Shown: positions 12,601 through 23,685, numbered from the stretch's first letter. The stretch: 64,000 nt of DNA from Nymphaea colorata (GCF_008831285.2 NC_045140.1:20706370-20770369); one strand, 5' to 3'. Numbers and translations: made by a program. The notes: generated by a model from the letters alone, not told the origin.

Positions 12601-15045
12601 TCTAGCTGAGATAATCATGATGAGACTTAAATTATATTACAATGGGCTCTGCCTTCAGGTGTGCAGCTCGACTATGAGCATGCAGCTCTGTTGCATAATA
12701 ACTGTTGCCGTAATATAAACTATTTTTTTTAGTTAATGATTCTTCCTGCCAAGAAGAACTCCACCCACGTAGTTAATGACCTTCAGTTTAATGAAAGAAT
12801 AGAAATTTTATCCACTCAGATTAAGAAACGCATCACAATAAATAATGGTATTGTGAGCATTTTGCATTCCCAAAACCTAGACACGATTCCTTCGCAAACA
12901 TCTATTATTTCTATTGAAGAAAACTGTTCCATGGTATGAGTCGTGGCCACAGAATCATTCACATGGGAATGCAGAATGACAGAACTAAGACTTAAGCTGA
13001 GGCTTTTAATACTGGTGGAGCGATAAATTTAAGTAAGGTACCACGTATATATGTAAAACTTGAACATGTCAATTATTATATACATATAACCATGGTGTAG
13101 TCATTTTAAAGCAAAGCATGGAGTAGTCTTTACAGCTTGATTTGCAAAAAGGGGAGAGAATTTGGCTAAAGGGAGTGTGAACATCGGCTGTCGTTTGATT
13201 TTGAAAGTTGTCAATCAAAGTAATTCCCTTAGTGCCAGAGGAGGCATTTCTAAATTAATGGCGCTCCAGAAAACTGCAGCAAAACCTAGGTAACGAGAAG
13301 TATATCCCAGGTCTAAAATCATTTTAAATGCATATGAATTAGACGCTAAACGATGACGGACTCGGTGATATATCGCCGACTTCGTTTATCAACTGTCCTA
13401 TATTCCTCTTGTCCCCCTCCTAGTATAACATGTCATGATCGACGGAAAAAAGAAGCTCAATAATTGTTCAGATTTTAAAAGCTTTCTTTTACCTGTAAAG
13501 ACCGACGCTCTTCCTTCCTTTCAGTAGACTTTTTGCTGGTAGATTTATGAATGGAGAGAATTGGGTTAATTTACTGTGCCGATCGAGGCAGAGGAATCGT
13601 TTGAAAAACATCAAACAACAAAAAATAGAAAGAAGATACTGACAGTATAATGCCATCACCATATTGCTATGATCAGCGAACAGATTCATGACTGTGCATG
13701 ACCATGTTCACAAACTGCAACGATCTCTATCACACCAAACGCGACCAAGTTCAGCAACTTTGGCTGCATTTCTTGTGAACTGCAGGAGCAGTCCTCCTCC
13801 CCACCAAAATGGGGCGGGACTTTGATAAATTTTTCTCCAATTATTTGATGCAAGAGAAAGGCGACAAGCCCTTTTAAAGAAGAGAAGACCAGTCACCATC
13901 AATTTGAAAAATATCTTTAATGTGGGTGGAATGGGAAGCACATCTTTTATGCTTGTTTTGACTTTTCTTGTTGAGGTACTGACGACTGGGGCCTTAGATC
14001 AAGCAACTGATGATGGAACTCCGGGAAAGCAAAATGACCATGGAATTGGGAAGCTCCTTCCAAATAATATGGTACATACATTACTGACTTGGAACTAATT
14101 CGTAAATCCATGGAGCTGCTGCAATATATGTCCACATTGTTATAGATCGTATGGTTATTAAGGCCTAGCTAAACATTTTGGAGTGCTAGCTAGGGTCCAC
14201 ATCTTCTTCTTTAATTAAAAGATCCATGGCCATACAAGTCACGCACCAGTCATTTTCGGTTCAAATTTTTCCAAGTACTATAGACTAGAGCAATGGATTC
14301 TAGCCATAGGTTTGGCATTTTCTTATCCATCGGATTGAACCAGAATGGTAATGAAACAAAAGAGGATGTCTGGTTTCAGTTGAAACTTACCTTGAATAAG
14401 GTTAATCACTTCGCTACACTATACTTTTCTAGAGCTTCACTCTTCAAATATATCTCATATAGGAATTAGGATCCAATATACAGAAAAGCCACTGCATCGA
14501 GAGTTGTATTTGCACATGACCAGCAAGGATCATTACTGCTTCGTATTTGGACAGCTGCTATCTGAGATAATAACCTTGGTGATTATCTTCTAGAGAAGCC
14601 TGGGCGCGGTTTTGGTAATTTGAGGAATGATCTCCATGAAAACACTCGGCGTATAAAATATGGAAGACATAAGTTATTAATATTATGACTGTATCTTCAC
14701 AATAAGCTTAAGATTAAATGATTTATGTATCTTATTATTATCTGTTATTTCTTTTCCCCATTTAGATTTCTTTTTATCAAAGCTAGGGAGCTCACAGTAA
14801 ACGTCGCAGGACCGGTGCCTAAGCAGAGTAGTCATCAAACACGAAGTCACACGCACATAGAGGAAAATGACATTGATAGCCGAAGGCTAATTAGAGCTTG
14901 GCTTGACGTGACTAGTGACTAGCGAAGTGTCCACTGTTCGCAACCAAGTGATTCATGAACAGAGTATGCGACTGTTTGATGACAATGACCCTCCGCCGCT
15001 ACCGACACTCATGGACCTTTCTCGCCGCTCGCTCTTTCCCGTAGT
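9692..15045. other. intergenic region, no recognised gene
   Basis: I see no gene that I recognise between the GATL 3' end and the CACTA-like terminus. Open frames are short and lack family motifs. The stretch at about 11,400-11,800 is richer in GC and has the look of an old, eroded repeat. A small signal-peptide-like frame at 13931-14098 is listed separately. Confidence 0.55.
13931..14098 (+). CDS. possible small secreted peptide (unrecognised)
   Basis: This is a 55-codon frame. It starts with MGSTSFMLVLTFLVEVLTTG, a plausible cleavable signal peptide, followed by a short acidic/basic tail containing DQATDDGTPGKQNDHGIGK. A GAG|GTACTG sequence inside it could be a splice donor, so the continuous frame may not be the true product. 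It has no cysteines and matches no peptide-hormone family I know. The only support is the signal-like start. Confidence 0.15.
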   Translation: MGSTSFMLVLTFLVEVLTTGALDQATDDGTPGKQNDHGIGKLLPNNMVHTLLTWN

Positions 15046-15050
15046 GTTGA

Positions 15051-15360
15051 CACTATGGAAAAAAAATAAGTACATTATTGACCGCAAGAAAACGTTAGTA
15101 AATGTGGTCCAAGTGTCCGATAAAGAATTTACCAACGTTTTCTCTATACATTGGTAAACGGTTTGTTGGTAAAAACGATCACCGCCGCTGTAAATCTTCT
15201 TCATCGCCATGTGCTAAACGTAGCTGAATAGATTCTTACTGACTTTGAACGTCGGTAATAACATTAACGGTGACTATTTACACATAGGTGATAATCTGCA
15301 ACGACGTTTTATAAACATCGGTAAGAATTATTACCGACGATCGTCTGGTAAACCCTCTTG
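15051..15360. mobile_element. CACTA (En/Spm)-like transposon terminus
   Basis: The segment starts with CACTATGG. For about 300 bp it then carries repeated sub-terminal motifs of the ACCGACG / CGTCGGTAA / GTTGGTAAA type in both orientations: TTACCAACG near 15129, TTGGTAAAC near 15150, CGTCGGTAA near 15250, ATCGGTAAG near 15318 and TTACCGACG near 15330. CACTA termini followed by degenerate sub-terminal repeats are typical of CACTA-superfamily elements. Directly upstream is TAGTG followed by TTGA, the mirror image of the terminus. I see no transposase and did not find a convincing far end, so this is probably a non-autonomous or broken copy. Confidence 0.5.
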
Positions 15361-15513
15361 CCAATTTCAACTGATCATGATGAAGATCTAGCAATAGGGG
15401 GACAGCAACGAAGAACACGCGCCGGATTTGCGTTCCACCCTTCTCTCGTTCTCATAAGCAACTCCCCGGTGATCCTCTTGACAATTTAATCTGATCATGA
15501 TGAAGATCTAGCA
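15354..15513. repeat. direct repeat, two 41-bp copies 120 bp apart
   Basis: Two near-identical blocks, 15354-15393 and 15474-15513, each begin CCTCTTG and end TGATGAAGATCTAGCAA, with only a few mismatches. They lie at the inner edge of the CACTA-like segment and may be part of that element. Confidence 0.7.
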
Positions 15514-15911
15514 AGAAGCGGGTAGGTATATATGAGTAAGTTAGTTATCTACTACTGGACATTAATCAATCTAATCTGCTGTCTCTAGCCGAGGAGTGTG
15601 TGGCTGATCTCTTTCTCTGGATTCCTTTTTCTTTCCTGAAGGAGAATTATTTTGGTTGATCAATGGTGGTTGAAATTTTCAAAGGAATTGAGATGATGGA
15701 AATTGATTTCTTTGTAGGCCGCATGAAAGAAACGTGGACGTATGTCCGCACAAGTGGGATGGGAAGAAGAAGCAGATCGAGTCACGCCAAAGAGGATGAT
15801 TGAGGTCGGTAGCTTAGATAGACAATCAGTCCTTCCTGAGTCCGACCACCTTAGCAATTACTCCGCTAATGTCGCCTGACTTTTCATCCCTTCTTCTGAG
15901 ATATTGTACTC

Positions 15912-15944
15912 TATATATATATATATATATATATCACACACACA
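15912..15944. repeat. (TA)n(CA)n microsatellite
   Basis: About 11 TA units are followed by five CA units. This is a simple compound repeat. Confidence 0.85.
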
Positions 15945-16067
15945 ATTGTTAATCAAAGTCCTTCAAAGTCAAGCTTGTTTTCTTATACGACCAAATATTT
16001 GGTAACTCCTTTGTATGTACGTGCTCCTTAATAGGCTTGCTACGATCATTTTTAAACGAAAGACCTT

Positions 16068-16140
16068 CAATAGCTGGTCGAGTTAGGGGCCGTATTAAGG
16101 CAGGTCTCTAGTTCGATTCTCGTAGGCGCTATGTTCATGT
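16068..16140 (+). mobile_element. tRNA-like segment, SINE candidate 1
   Basis: An AGTTCGATTCT sequence near 16110 matches the RNA polymerase III B-box (RGTTCRANTCC) at 10 of 11 positions. A weaker A-box-like stretch (TAGCTGGTCGAG, near 16073) lies about 36 bp upstream, a spacing that fits tRNA genes. No complete tRNA cloverleaf can be folded from it by eye. A tRNA-derived SINE head is therefore more likely than a working tRNA gene. Confidence 0.3.
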
Positions 16141-16233
16141 GTCTTAAGACGGTACATCCAAGCTGAAGGGTGCACCATTGCTATCGCTGACACCGACACA
16201 GCTTAGAACCCCGGAGGCAGGGGAAATGGGGGG

Positions 16234-16250
16234 GGCCTTCGGGCCTTTTT
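16234..16250 (+). other. GGCC-TTCG-GGCC hairpin followed by T5
   Basis: A 4-bp GC stem closes a TTCG tetraloop (a C-TTCG-G context, the very stable cUUCGg type in RNA), directly followed by five T. It resembles a factor-independent or pol III terminator in form. In this nuclear context its function is unknown. Confidence 0.35.
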
Positions 16251-16649
16251 CGGGCAGTGGGATTAATACCTCTCGCTCACCCGAAAGGCCTGTTACCATG
16301 AAATATTTAGTAAGTTTTTTTTGTAGCATGGACCTTCTTAAAAGAAGTGAAGTCCTGCTGAGTCCTCTTGACTCGTTCATCTCTCTCTCTATTTCAGGTA
16401 TTTTTGTTATTTTGTGAAATAAAATAGCTTCGTTTGACAAATTTTTATCCTTGAAGATCAATTAGAAACATTTTAAAAAAGATTAACAAAAATGCGTTTT
16501 GTCTATATTGAAACTCCTGCATGAATTCGTGGAGTTGCAGGGGATCGCAAAACATAGAAATTAGGCAGCTTCATGTTCGGTTCTAGATCGCAAACAACTT
16601 GGTTCTTCTTCCATTGCATTTAATGGGCGAAGGAGTTCGTCGGTGTGCA

Positions 16650-16910
16650 TAAAAGATTTTGGACAACTCGATTTTATGTGGTTAAATTAATCGAGTTGAT
16701 GGGAGATCACGGGTTCGAAACGCAGAGTGCACGTTAGTTGATGCAAAAGTATAGAATTGCTTATGTTATGACATTGGTTTGAGTAGTTGATGTGGATCTC
16801 ATGGTCTGCATCTCATTTCGGGTCCATGGCTTATTGATGCTAATCCTCTTCATGCGGGGGGTGTTGAGTCCACCTTAATAAAGAAGAAACCTGTATAATC
16901 TCTTATAGCA
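16650..16910 (+). mobile_element. tRNA-like segment, SINE candidate 2
   Basis: GGTTCGAAACG near 16722 matches the pol III B-box consensus (GGTTCGANNCC) at 10 of 11 positions and is preceded by a D-arm-like GTGGTTAAAT stretch. About 130 bp later comes a 'ggggggtgttgagtcc' stretch like the tail of some plant repeats. No coding potential is seen. The assignment rests on these short motifs only. Confidence 0.3.
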
Positions 16911-17919
16911 AAACCGACATGCGGCTTGTTCCTTTTTAATTTTATCAGAAGCAGGAGCGGACATAATTTCCATATATTTGATTAATTACAACTATTGTAG
17001 AACCAAATCCAGCACTTTGATCGGATCGAGAAGTAAACTGCAACTTCTTCCGGCAACTTTAAAAAGGCACTGGCTGAGCGGAAACTGAAGACTCAGTGTT
17101 GTCTTATTTTGAGTATTAGGACGGTAGGTCAAAACTGTGATTTTGGTGGTTGCATGGGCATCTTGTGCGTAGGAAAGAGTAAATATCTTTTTCCTTTCTC
17201 TCTAGTTAGAATGAAATTGTTTTTATCTTTTCCTTGATTAGAATGTCGAAGGAAGAAAAGGCTATGTCTTATTGAAATTTTTGATCAAACATGTAGGCAA
17301 TTACTTGCTCGTGTTGGTGAAAAGAATTAGTTCTGAAAATTTTTCAGGCTGAAAAAGAGTGTCGATCGTCAAGGAGAGATTTTCGCCCTTTTTAACAAAA
17401 TTCTCCTTCTGATGTTTACTTTTTTTTTTTTTTTTGGAATCTTGCTTACAAGTTCTACATCAACGAGGAAACTTTTGATGGGATGATCAATCTCAAAGCG
17501 AAAACCAAAAGAAAAAAAAAAAAGGAAAAAAAGAGGCTTGGTTGGTATTGTCCTGATTTTTTTTTCAACTTTTAAGACTCCTGGACTCAACGTTGGGTCG
17601 GAGGAATCTGACCATAAATCCACGAATACATTGTGGATCTCAGATTTAGTGAAACAAATCCATTCCATTCTTGAAATGTAAGATGCCTTGCCGCCGGGTT
17701 GCACCATACACGTCAGTTTCACTTGAGTCGGCTAAAAGAAAGTGGCGCTAAGCCTACCGTCCATCGATAATGTGGAGGGTGCAGATATTAGATCCACTTA
17801 GAAATGTGATTTAGCATCTGAAAGCGAAAATATCCTCCAACCTTATCCCCCTCCTCCCCTTTTCCCGCTGCCCTCCTAAAAGCGTCAATCGGTGGGTGGT
17901 GGGAGCTCGAGGTTCGTTA
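16911..17919. other. upstream region of CCS1
   Basis: I see no gene in this stretch. It holds a T-rich run at about 17420-17437, an A-rich run near 17511-17530 and a pyrimidine-rich leader at about 17838-17878 just before the CCS1 start. I see no convincing TATA box. Confidence 0.5.
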
Positions 17920-20900
17920 ATGGCGTGCACCTCAAAACCTTTTTTCGTCCTTAGAACCCGAGCTCTTCCTCTTCTTCCTTCCACCTTCAAGCCAATCATT
18001 CATTTAAACCGCCCTAACCAGAGGACAGCAGCGCCATTCACGACTCCCGTGTGGTCTCAACTCAAAACCCCGAAAGAAACCGATGGAACAACAAATGGAC
18101 GTGCACCCAGTAAGATAATCCTCAAGAACGCGCCTCCGCCCGCGCCCTCGCTCTCCGAAGCTAACGCCGGAGATGGAGAAATTGGGGCCAATCCGAAGCA
18201 AGGCTCTGGAATTCCGATTCCTGGGTTCGCGAAGAAGGTGCCGAGAAAGGTGCTGGCTCTCCTGTCCAACCTCCCGTTGGCAATTGGAGAAATGTTTTCC
18301 ATCGCTGCCCTCATGGCTGTTGGTACGTTTTAGTTTGCTCGTCTTTTTATCGTTGACGCAGTCTTAAAACCGACTCTGTCTGTTAATGGCCTTGTGCTGT
18401 ACAGATATAGTAATCGGTTTCCCTTTGTTTCTATCTTGCTTGTGTTGCTTTAACTCCAAAAGATATGGATTTCCAAAAGTGGCTTTTGCAGTTGGTATGT
18501 CATCCTATCAAGCAATTTGGTAACTGGTAACAGCAGTAGTTTCTCCAGTTTATGTAGTTCAGATATTTCCTCCAACTTTCCGTGACTCTTCTCATACCGC
18601 GGCTACAAGGAAAGCCTCGCAATGAACATTTTGAACCCAATACATTGTGTCTGAGGAGATTAATTTCATGTGAAAATGCTCCATTAGATAGCACTAAGAA
18701 AGAAAGAAAAAACTTACGTTCAGCATACACAAACAATGTACATTCTCTGCCTTGGTAATTTTTTAGCACCTTCCATCTTCACTAAAAGTAGTCACTGGAA
18801 TTATGGAAAAGAAATCAAAATCGTCAACTGAAGCCACCAAACTTAGTGACCACGTCACTGTGCTTGCCTGCCTAGACCCTCAACTATTGCATGCTATCAT
18901 CTTCTTATACCATTTCTCATGTCTTGCAAACTGAAACTAGTTAATTATTGCACGTGTTCATTTTTGTGCTTTGCGTCTGCAGGCACTGTCATAGATCAGG
19001 GCGAGAAGCCAGAATTCTATTTCCAGAATTTTCCAGAAGATAGTCCTGTAATGGGGTTCTTGACCTGGAGATGGGTATTAGGCCTTGGTTTCGACCATGT
19101 GTATTCATCCCCTCTTTTTCTAGGAATGCTGGCTCTCCTGGCTGCATCACTCATGGCGTGCACCTATACAACACAAATTCCTTTGGTCAAAGTTGCACGA
19201 AGGTGTTCCCGTCTACATCCTTACACTTTATAATCTGCACAGTCTTCACAAACATGTAGGGATCTGAAAGAAATGATTTTTGATTTTGCACTTCGTTTTA
19301 GAGAACATACGAGTTTGACATAGCTGATACCCTGGTATCATGTGCAGATGGTCCTTCATGAGCTCAGCTGAAGCTATTCGTAAGCAGGAGTTTTCGGACA
19401 CTCTACCGAGAGCATCCATTCAAGATTTGGGAGTTATTCTGATGAGTGCAGGATACGAGGTATAGGGGTTACTTGTTATTGCTGCAAATGCATAAATGTG
19501 CATTGTTATTGTAATGTAACTCGATGCATTCATTGTTTTTGTGCTTGGGACCATCAAATCACTGACACATTTTCAGCACATCTCCAAATATTAAACATGA
19601 TACTTAGGACTCTTGGCCCTGTGGGTTTATATAATTCAAAAGTAGTTTGCCTTGAAGAATCAGATTGAACTTGTTGATTTCAATTCACATTTCACAATCA
19701 TGTCTGAGAGTCGCCATAACGGTTAACCACCCATTAGACCATATCACTATTATTGTACTGTAGCTTGATATGTTTGCTAATTTTGTGCTCGGAACCATCA
19801 AATCAATGACAGATGCATCTTACAACACTAAATCATGATAGTTGATGCTTTTGGCCCTATGGCTTATGTAATTCAAAGGAGTTTGGCTTTAAGAATCAGA
19901 TTGACCTTCTTGGTTTCAATTGACATTTCAAAATCATGCTTAAAATTTAATCTTTACATGGTTAACTAACTATTTGAAGAACTAAGCTGTGCAGGTGTTC
20001 TTGAAAGGGCCATCTTTATATGCTTTCAAGGGTTTGGCTGGTCGATTTGCACCCATAGGTGTCCATATTGCAATGCTGCTTATTATGGCAGGAGGGACCC
20101 TTAGTGCTGTTGGCAGTTACAGAGGCTCAGTTACTGTTCCTCAAGGACTCAACTTCGTTGTAGGAGATGTAATGAACCCAACTGGTTTTCTTTCAAATCC
20201 CACACGATTTTTTAACACAGAAGTTCACGTGAACAAGTTCTATATGGACTATTATGACAGTGGTGAGGTATGCCAATACTTTCGTTCATCGAATTTTTCC
20301 TAGGCATGGCATCATTCATGATTCGTGTTCCATAACCACTCCGCCATGCTGCTTAGATTAGAGGAACTGGACATGTTAGATCAGCCATATGAAGGTCTAT
20401 GTGATAATCTGTCCACATCCTTTTAGGTCCTCACTGGTTTGTTACCAAGATCTACATAATTGTTACAATATAGTATATTATTCTCTTTCTCAGAGACATG
20501 GAGGGTAGTAGATGCATAACCAGCTGACACTCCTTCAGATATTTTTCTATCGTTGATTAGTGATCTATATCTTGTTTGTGGTGCTTCACTATATTGAATG
20601 ATGTGGTTGCGACGTTGTTGGCCTTGTTCAGGTTTCACAATTTTACACTGACCTCTCTCTCTTTGACTTGGCGGGTAAAGAAGTGATGAGGAAAACAATC
20701 AGTGTGAATGACCCACTGAGATTTGGTGGTTTTACAATCTATCAGACAGATTGGGGCTTCTCTGCTTTGCAAGTCTCAAAGAATAATGAAGGACCTTTCA
20801 ATCTGGCAATGGCTCCATTGCAGATAAATGGAGATAAAAAGCTTTATGGGACATTTCTGCCTCTAGCAGATCCGGAGTCCTCTAACGTCAAGGGAATGTA

Positions 20901-21530
20901 AGTTTTTTTTTTTATTGGTTCCTTCTCACTTTAAGATGGGCAGCGGAGGGCTTATTCACCTTTCTTCATGATTGCATGTAGTTCTATGCTGGCACGTGAT
21001 CTTCAATCCATTGTCCTCTATGATCAAGAAGGAAAATTTGCAGGTGTTCGCCGACCTGGCTCAAAGCTTCCAATTGATGTAGATGGTGTCCAGATCGTTA
21101 TTGAAGATGCTATTGGCAGTAGCGGCCTTCAATTAAAGGTCAGCATCACTTGTTCTTTGTCAAGTTCTTGATTGGTTTGTCTTTTACTAGCTAACTTTCT
21201 TCCTTCCTATTTATAATCAGACTGATCCAGGAGTTCCCGTGGTATATGCTGGATTTGGCGCACTTATGCTAACAACCTGCATCAGCTACCTGTCTCATTC
21301 ACAGGTATAATATGCCCACAAGTTCAAGCTCATGTAACCTCAAATCTCTTACGACTCTAACTGCAAAAATTGTTGAATCCCTGTTCTAGGTATGGGCGTT
21401 GCAGGATGGAACTACTGTGGTTATTGGAGGCAAGACAAACCGAGCGAAGATTGGATTTCCAGATGAAATGAATCGTCTGCTTGATAGGGTACCAGAAATA
21501 GTTAATGATATGAATGATTCTGTCGCTTGA
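17920..21530 (+). CDS. cytochrome c biogenesis protein CCS1, chloroplastic (ResB family)
   Basis: This is the System II haem-ligation subunit that, with CcsA, delivers haem to apocytochromes c6 and f in the thylakoid. I rebuilt eight exons: 17920-18322, 18983-19202, 19348-19459, 19995-20267, 20632-20897, 20982-21138, 21221-21304 and 21390-21530. All introns are GT-AG, the phases close, and the product has 551 residues. Residues 1 to about 100 are rich in S, T, P and basic residues, as in a plastid transit peptide. Hydrophobic segments fit ResB topology: about 118-138 ([13 protein letters not shown]), about 173-191 ([18 protein letters not shown]), about 266-284 ([18 protein letters not shown]) and about 485-504 ([19 protein letters not shown]). 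The long soluble domain lies between the third and fourth. H269 and H503 are candidates for the haem-binding histidines known in this family. An in-frame GTG upstream (17896) is not needed. Intron 3 contains a roughly 200-bp duplication. Confidence 0.95.
19502..19940. repeat. roughly 200-bp imperfect tandem duplication in CCS1 intron 3
   Basis: Two diverged copies, about 19502-19700 and 19746-19940, share an ordered series of blocks. These include 'ACCATCAAATCA.TGACA', 'TTGGCCCT.TGG', 'GTAATTCAAA'-like and 'AAGAATCAGATTGA', and both end in 'CACATTTCACAATCATG'-like text. Mismatches and small gaps show an old duplication. It enlarges the intron without touching either splice site. Confidence 0.75.
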
Positions 21531-22188
21531 GTTTGCTTCTGGGCAATATGAGACAGGAAAACGCAGAAAGCAAAAAGCATTTCATGTTGCCTACATGAAA
21601 AGGTGGCAATATTGAGTTGCAGAACATGTGAGCACGTGATAGGCCATGCAGTTGGGCTGAAGGAAAACGCATGCTGGAGGCGTTGTCCGTGGATGGTTGA
21701 GCTTAGAAGGCAAGTATCTCCTTTCGTCGCTGGACCAAAGGCGGCAAAGACATTAACTACATGCAACTCAGAGGATAGTATTGATCAACTGACAGGGTCG
21801 CAGGACATTCACCCACCTTGTGATCTCTGATGTGGTGATCATGTCATCTAGTATTGTGTATTATAAGATGATCTTCTCTTGGCAGCACATACAATATTTA
21901 CAGATGAAAGAAAACGATGAACAAGTGGCAGAAACATCAACCAAAAATAACACATCGCGCGCAAGCCTTCATTGTCATAAACCTTTTGCTTATGTCATCC
22001 ATTCATTTTGGCAACAGTAATCTTCAATGTTGTTATGTTTTTTATTATTGGCAAAGCTGATTAGAGAACAGTATGTCTACCTTCAGGCAACATGCAAAGG
22101 CATCCTTCAAGTGGCATCCAGCATGTAATCATCAGCACATCTCGTCGTCACTTTGTAACTACTAAGCACAGATGCAACTCATTTGACG
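21531..22188. other. CCS1 3' region and intergenic spacer
   Basis: This stretch includes the CCS1 3' UTR and spacer before the PPR pseudogene on the other strand. I see no further gene or clear element. Confidence 0.6.
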
Positions 22189-23270
22189 TCAAAAAGAAAC
22201 TAAGCTAACAACTTCGTTTGCAACAAAATGCAAAAAGAGAAAGTCAACTATTGCTCTGATCTCCTTCTGTTGCATTTCATTACAAAGCTCGAAGGCCACA
22301 TCCATCGATCCTTGTCTAACACACCCATCTAGAAGCATTATAGCCCAAAGTATCTGCTGTAAGCCGCGGGACAACACCATATCAGTCGTCACTTGGCTTG
22401 CTTCTCTAAGCTTTCCAAGGTTGCAGAATCCATTCATTATAAGATACATGTGACAATGTTTGCCTTCGGTCCTCCATGCATCATCATCTCTTGGGCTCTC
22501 ATGGCATCTTCCACTCCACCATTACTGCAGTAGCCACTTGTTACTGTTCCATATGCAACCTCGTCGTGAGTCATACCAAACTTCTCTTTAACTTCACAAA
22601 GCATTTCCATCACAAACTCTGGGCCCCTTTCCACGCTTCGTTCCTTGCTGCAATCATAAAAACATCCGTACCATGCCAATCTGGACCATTTGACCATACA
22701 ATTTAGAAGCTACAGAATTTTTCCATTTCTGAACCAGAGAACGAATAACACTATTACAGGACCTCAAGCCTGGGCAAAGACCGAAACTTCCCATACTGTC
22801 AAACACATAGAGGGACTTCTTTGTCATGCCCTTCTCAGCATATACTTTCAACAGCATACAGAAAACAGTTGGGCAAAAGGATAGCTCCTTATAGACATCC
22901 AACAACTCATTGAAGACGAAAGCGTAGAGACTTCAGACCTAAACATCCACACTAACTCATGCAATAAAGCCGTTGCGCCGTCGAACATCCTTCCCCTAGA
23001 CAAAATGTGGATCATCTTACAGTATGATCTTGGTGGTGGTCTAAATTTGGATCTTTCTTCGCCAATTGAAAGAACCCAGGACTCAATTCTGGCTTAAATT
23101 TGAGTTTCTCAACAAGCCCATCAAGGATTTCGCAGAAAACTCGTAAGAAATGCGAGAGATTGCCTCTGCCCGAGTGTGGATTATGATTCCAACGATCCTC
23201 TTGATCACCTGTGACTCTCCGAGTTTGATTTCGTCTTCAGCCTCCAGAAAAGAACTGGGGTGCCGTGAAC
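22189..23270 (-). pseudogene. pentatricopeptide repeat (PPR) protein pseudogene
   Basis: Reading the minus strand from about 23270 down to 22189, the three frames together give a typical PPR protein with helical repeats. One stretch contains SHFLRVFCEILDGLVEKL and PELSPGFFQLAKK. Next comes YCKMIHILSRGRMFD, then FNELLDVYKELSFCPTVF, SLYVFDSMGSFGLCPGLRSC, ANIVTCIL, YLIMNGFCNLGKLREA and GCVRQGSMDVAFELCNEM. These follow the usual 35-residue pattern of organelle RNA-binding P-class PPR proteins. At least four frameshifts break it (near 23160, 22930, 22690 and 22445), and it ends after few repeats. No intact reading frame remains. Because the shifts are spread along its whole length, it is a decayed copy rather than a single sequencing error. 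The source gene is not identified. Confidence 0.8.
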
Positions 23271-23509
23271 TGATCTAATGGTAGCAAAAAACCGAAGGGA
23301 AGTTGTTGACAGCAAGGAGTACCTGAGCATTGCAGAAAACGCCTACCTCATTAGTAGTCCTTCCCACTCTCGACTCACTTCCCAACCGTCGTGCTCCAAG
23401 AAAACTGCTGTCTGTATCAGCAGGCTCCGAGCCCTCTAGAAGAACTTACATCTAAACCTGCTACCGGGGAGGGAGTCGCTGCTGATCAGCTTGCTTTTTC
23501 AGCTCACAT

Positions 23510-23685
23510 ATTCAACATATAATCGGGTTCATCATGGAAACTTCTTCCTCTTCCCTCCAACAGCATCAAGCTCATCAACGAGAATTATGGGTGGCGCACA
23601 TTTCCTAGAAGGACTATGAAGATATCTAATACGTGCTGTTCCTCTTCCAACAAACAACTCCACAAACTTACTTGCGTACAGATTA
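23510..23685 (-). pseudogene. orphan FtsH-like AAA-domain fragment (FTSHI type)
   Basis: On the minus strand, [19 protein letters not shown], then [19 protein letters not shown] (the Walker B region) match the central AAA core of plant FtsH proteases and FtsH-like proteins. After 'GGKR' the match moves by one frame and continues as [12 protein letters not shown]. This corresponds to the family stretch RSFNDERDQTLN, so the copy has a frameshift. No Walker A, no second region of homology, no membrane segments and no zinc-site HEXXH lie nearby. The GKRGRSFNDER-type loop is, as I recall it, closest to the plastid FTSHI3 branch (inference). It is an isolated exon-sized relic in the same orientation as the PPR pseudogene. 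Confidence 0.75.

Noticed and set aside
16068-16140. A functional tRNA gene
   Set aside because: Only the B-box is convincing. I could not build acceptor and anticodon stems, so it is kept as a SINE candidate.
22189-23270. Several separate small PPR genes
   Set aside because: The fragments read as one protein in order, with small frame changes between them, which indicates one decayed gene.
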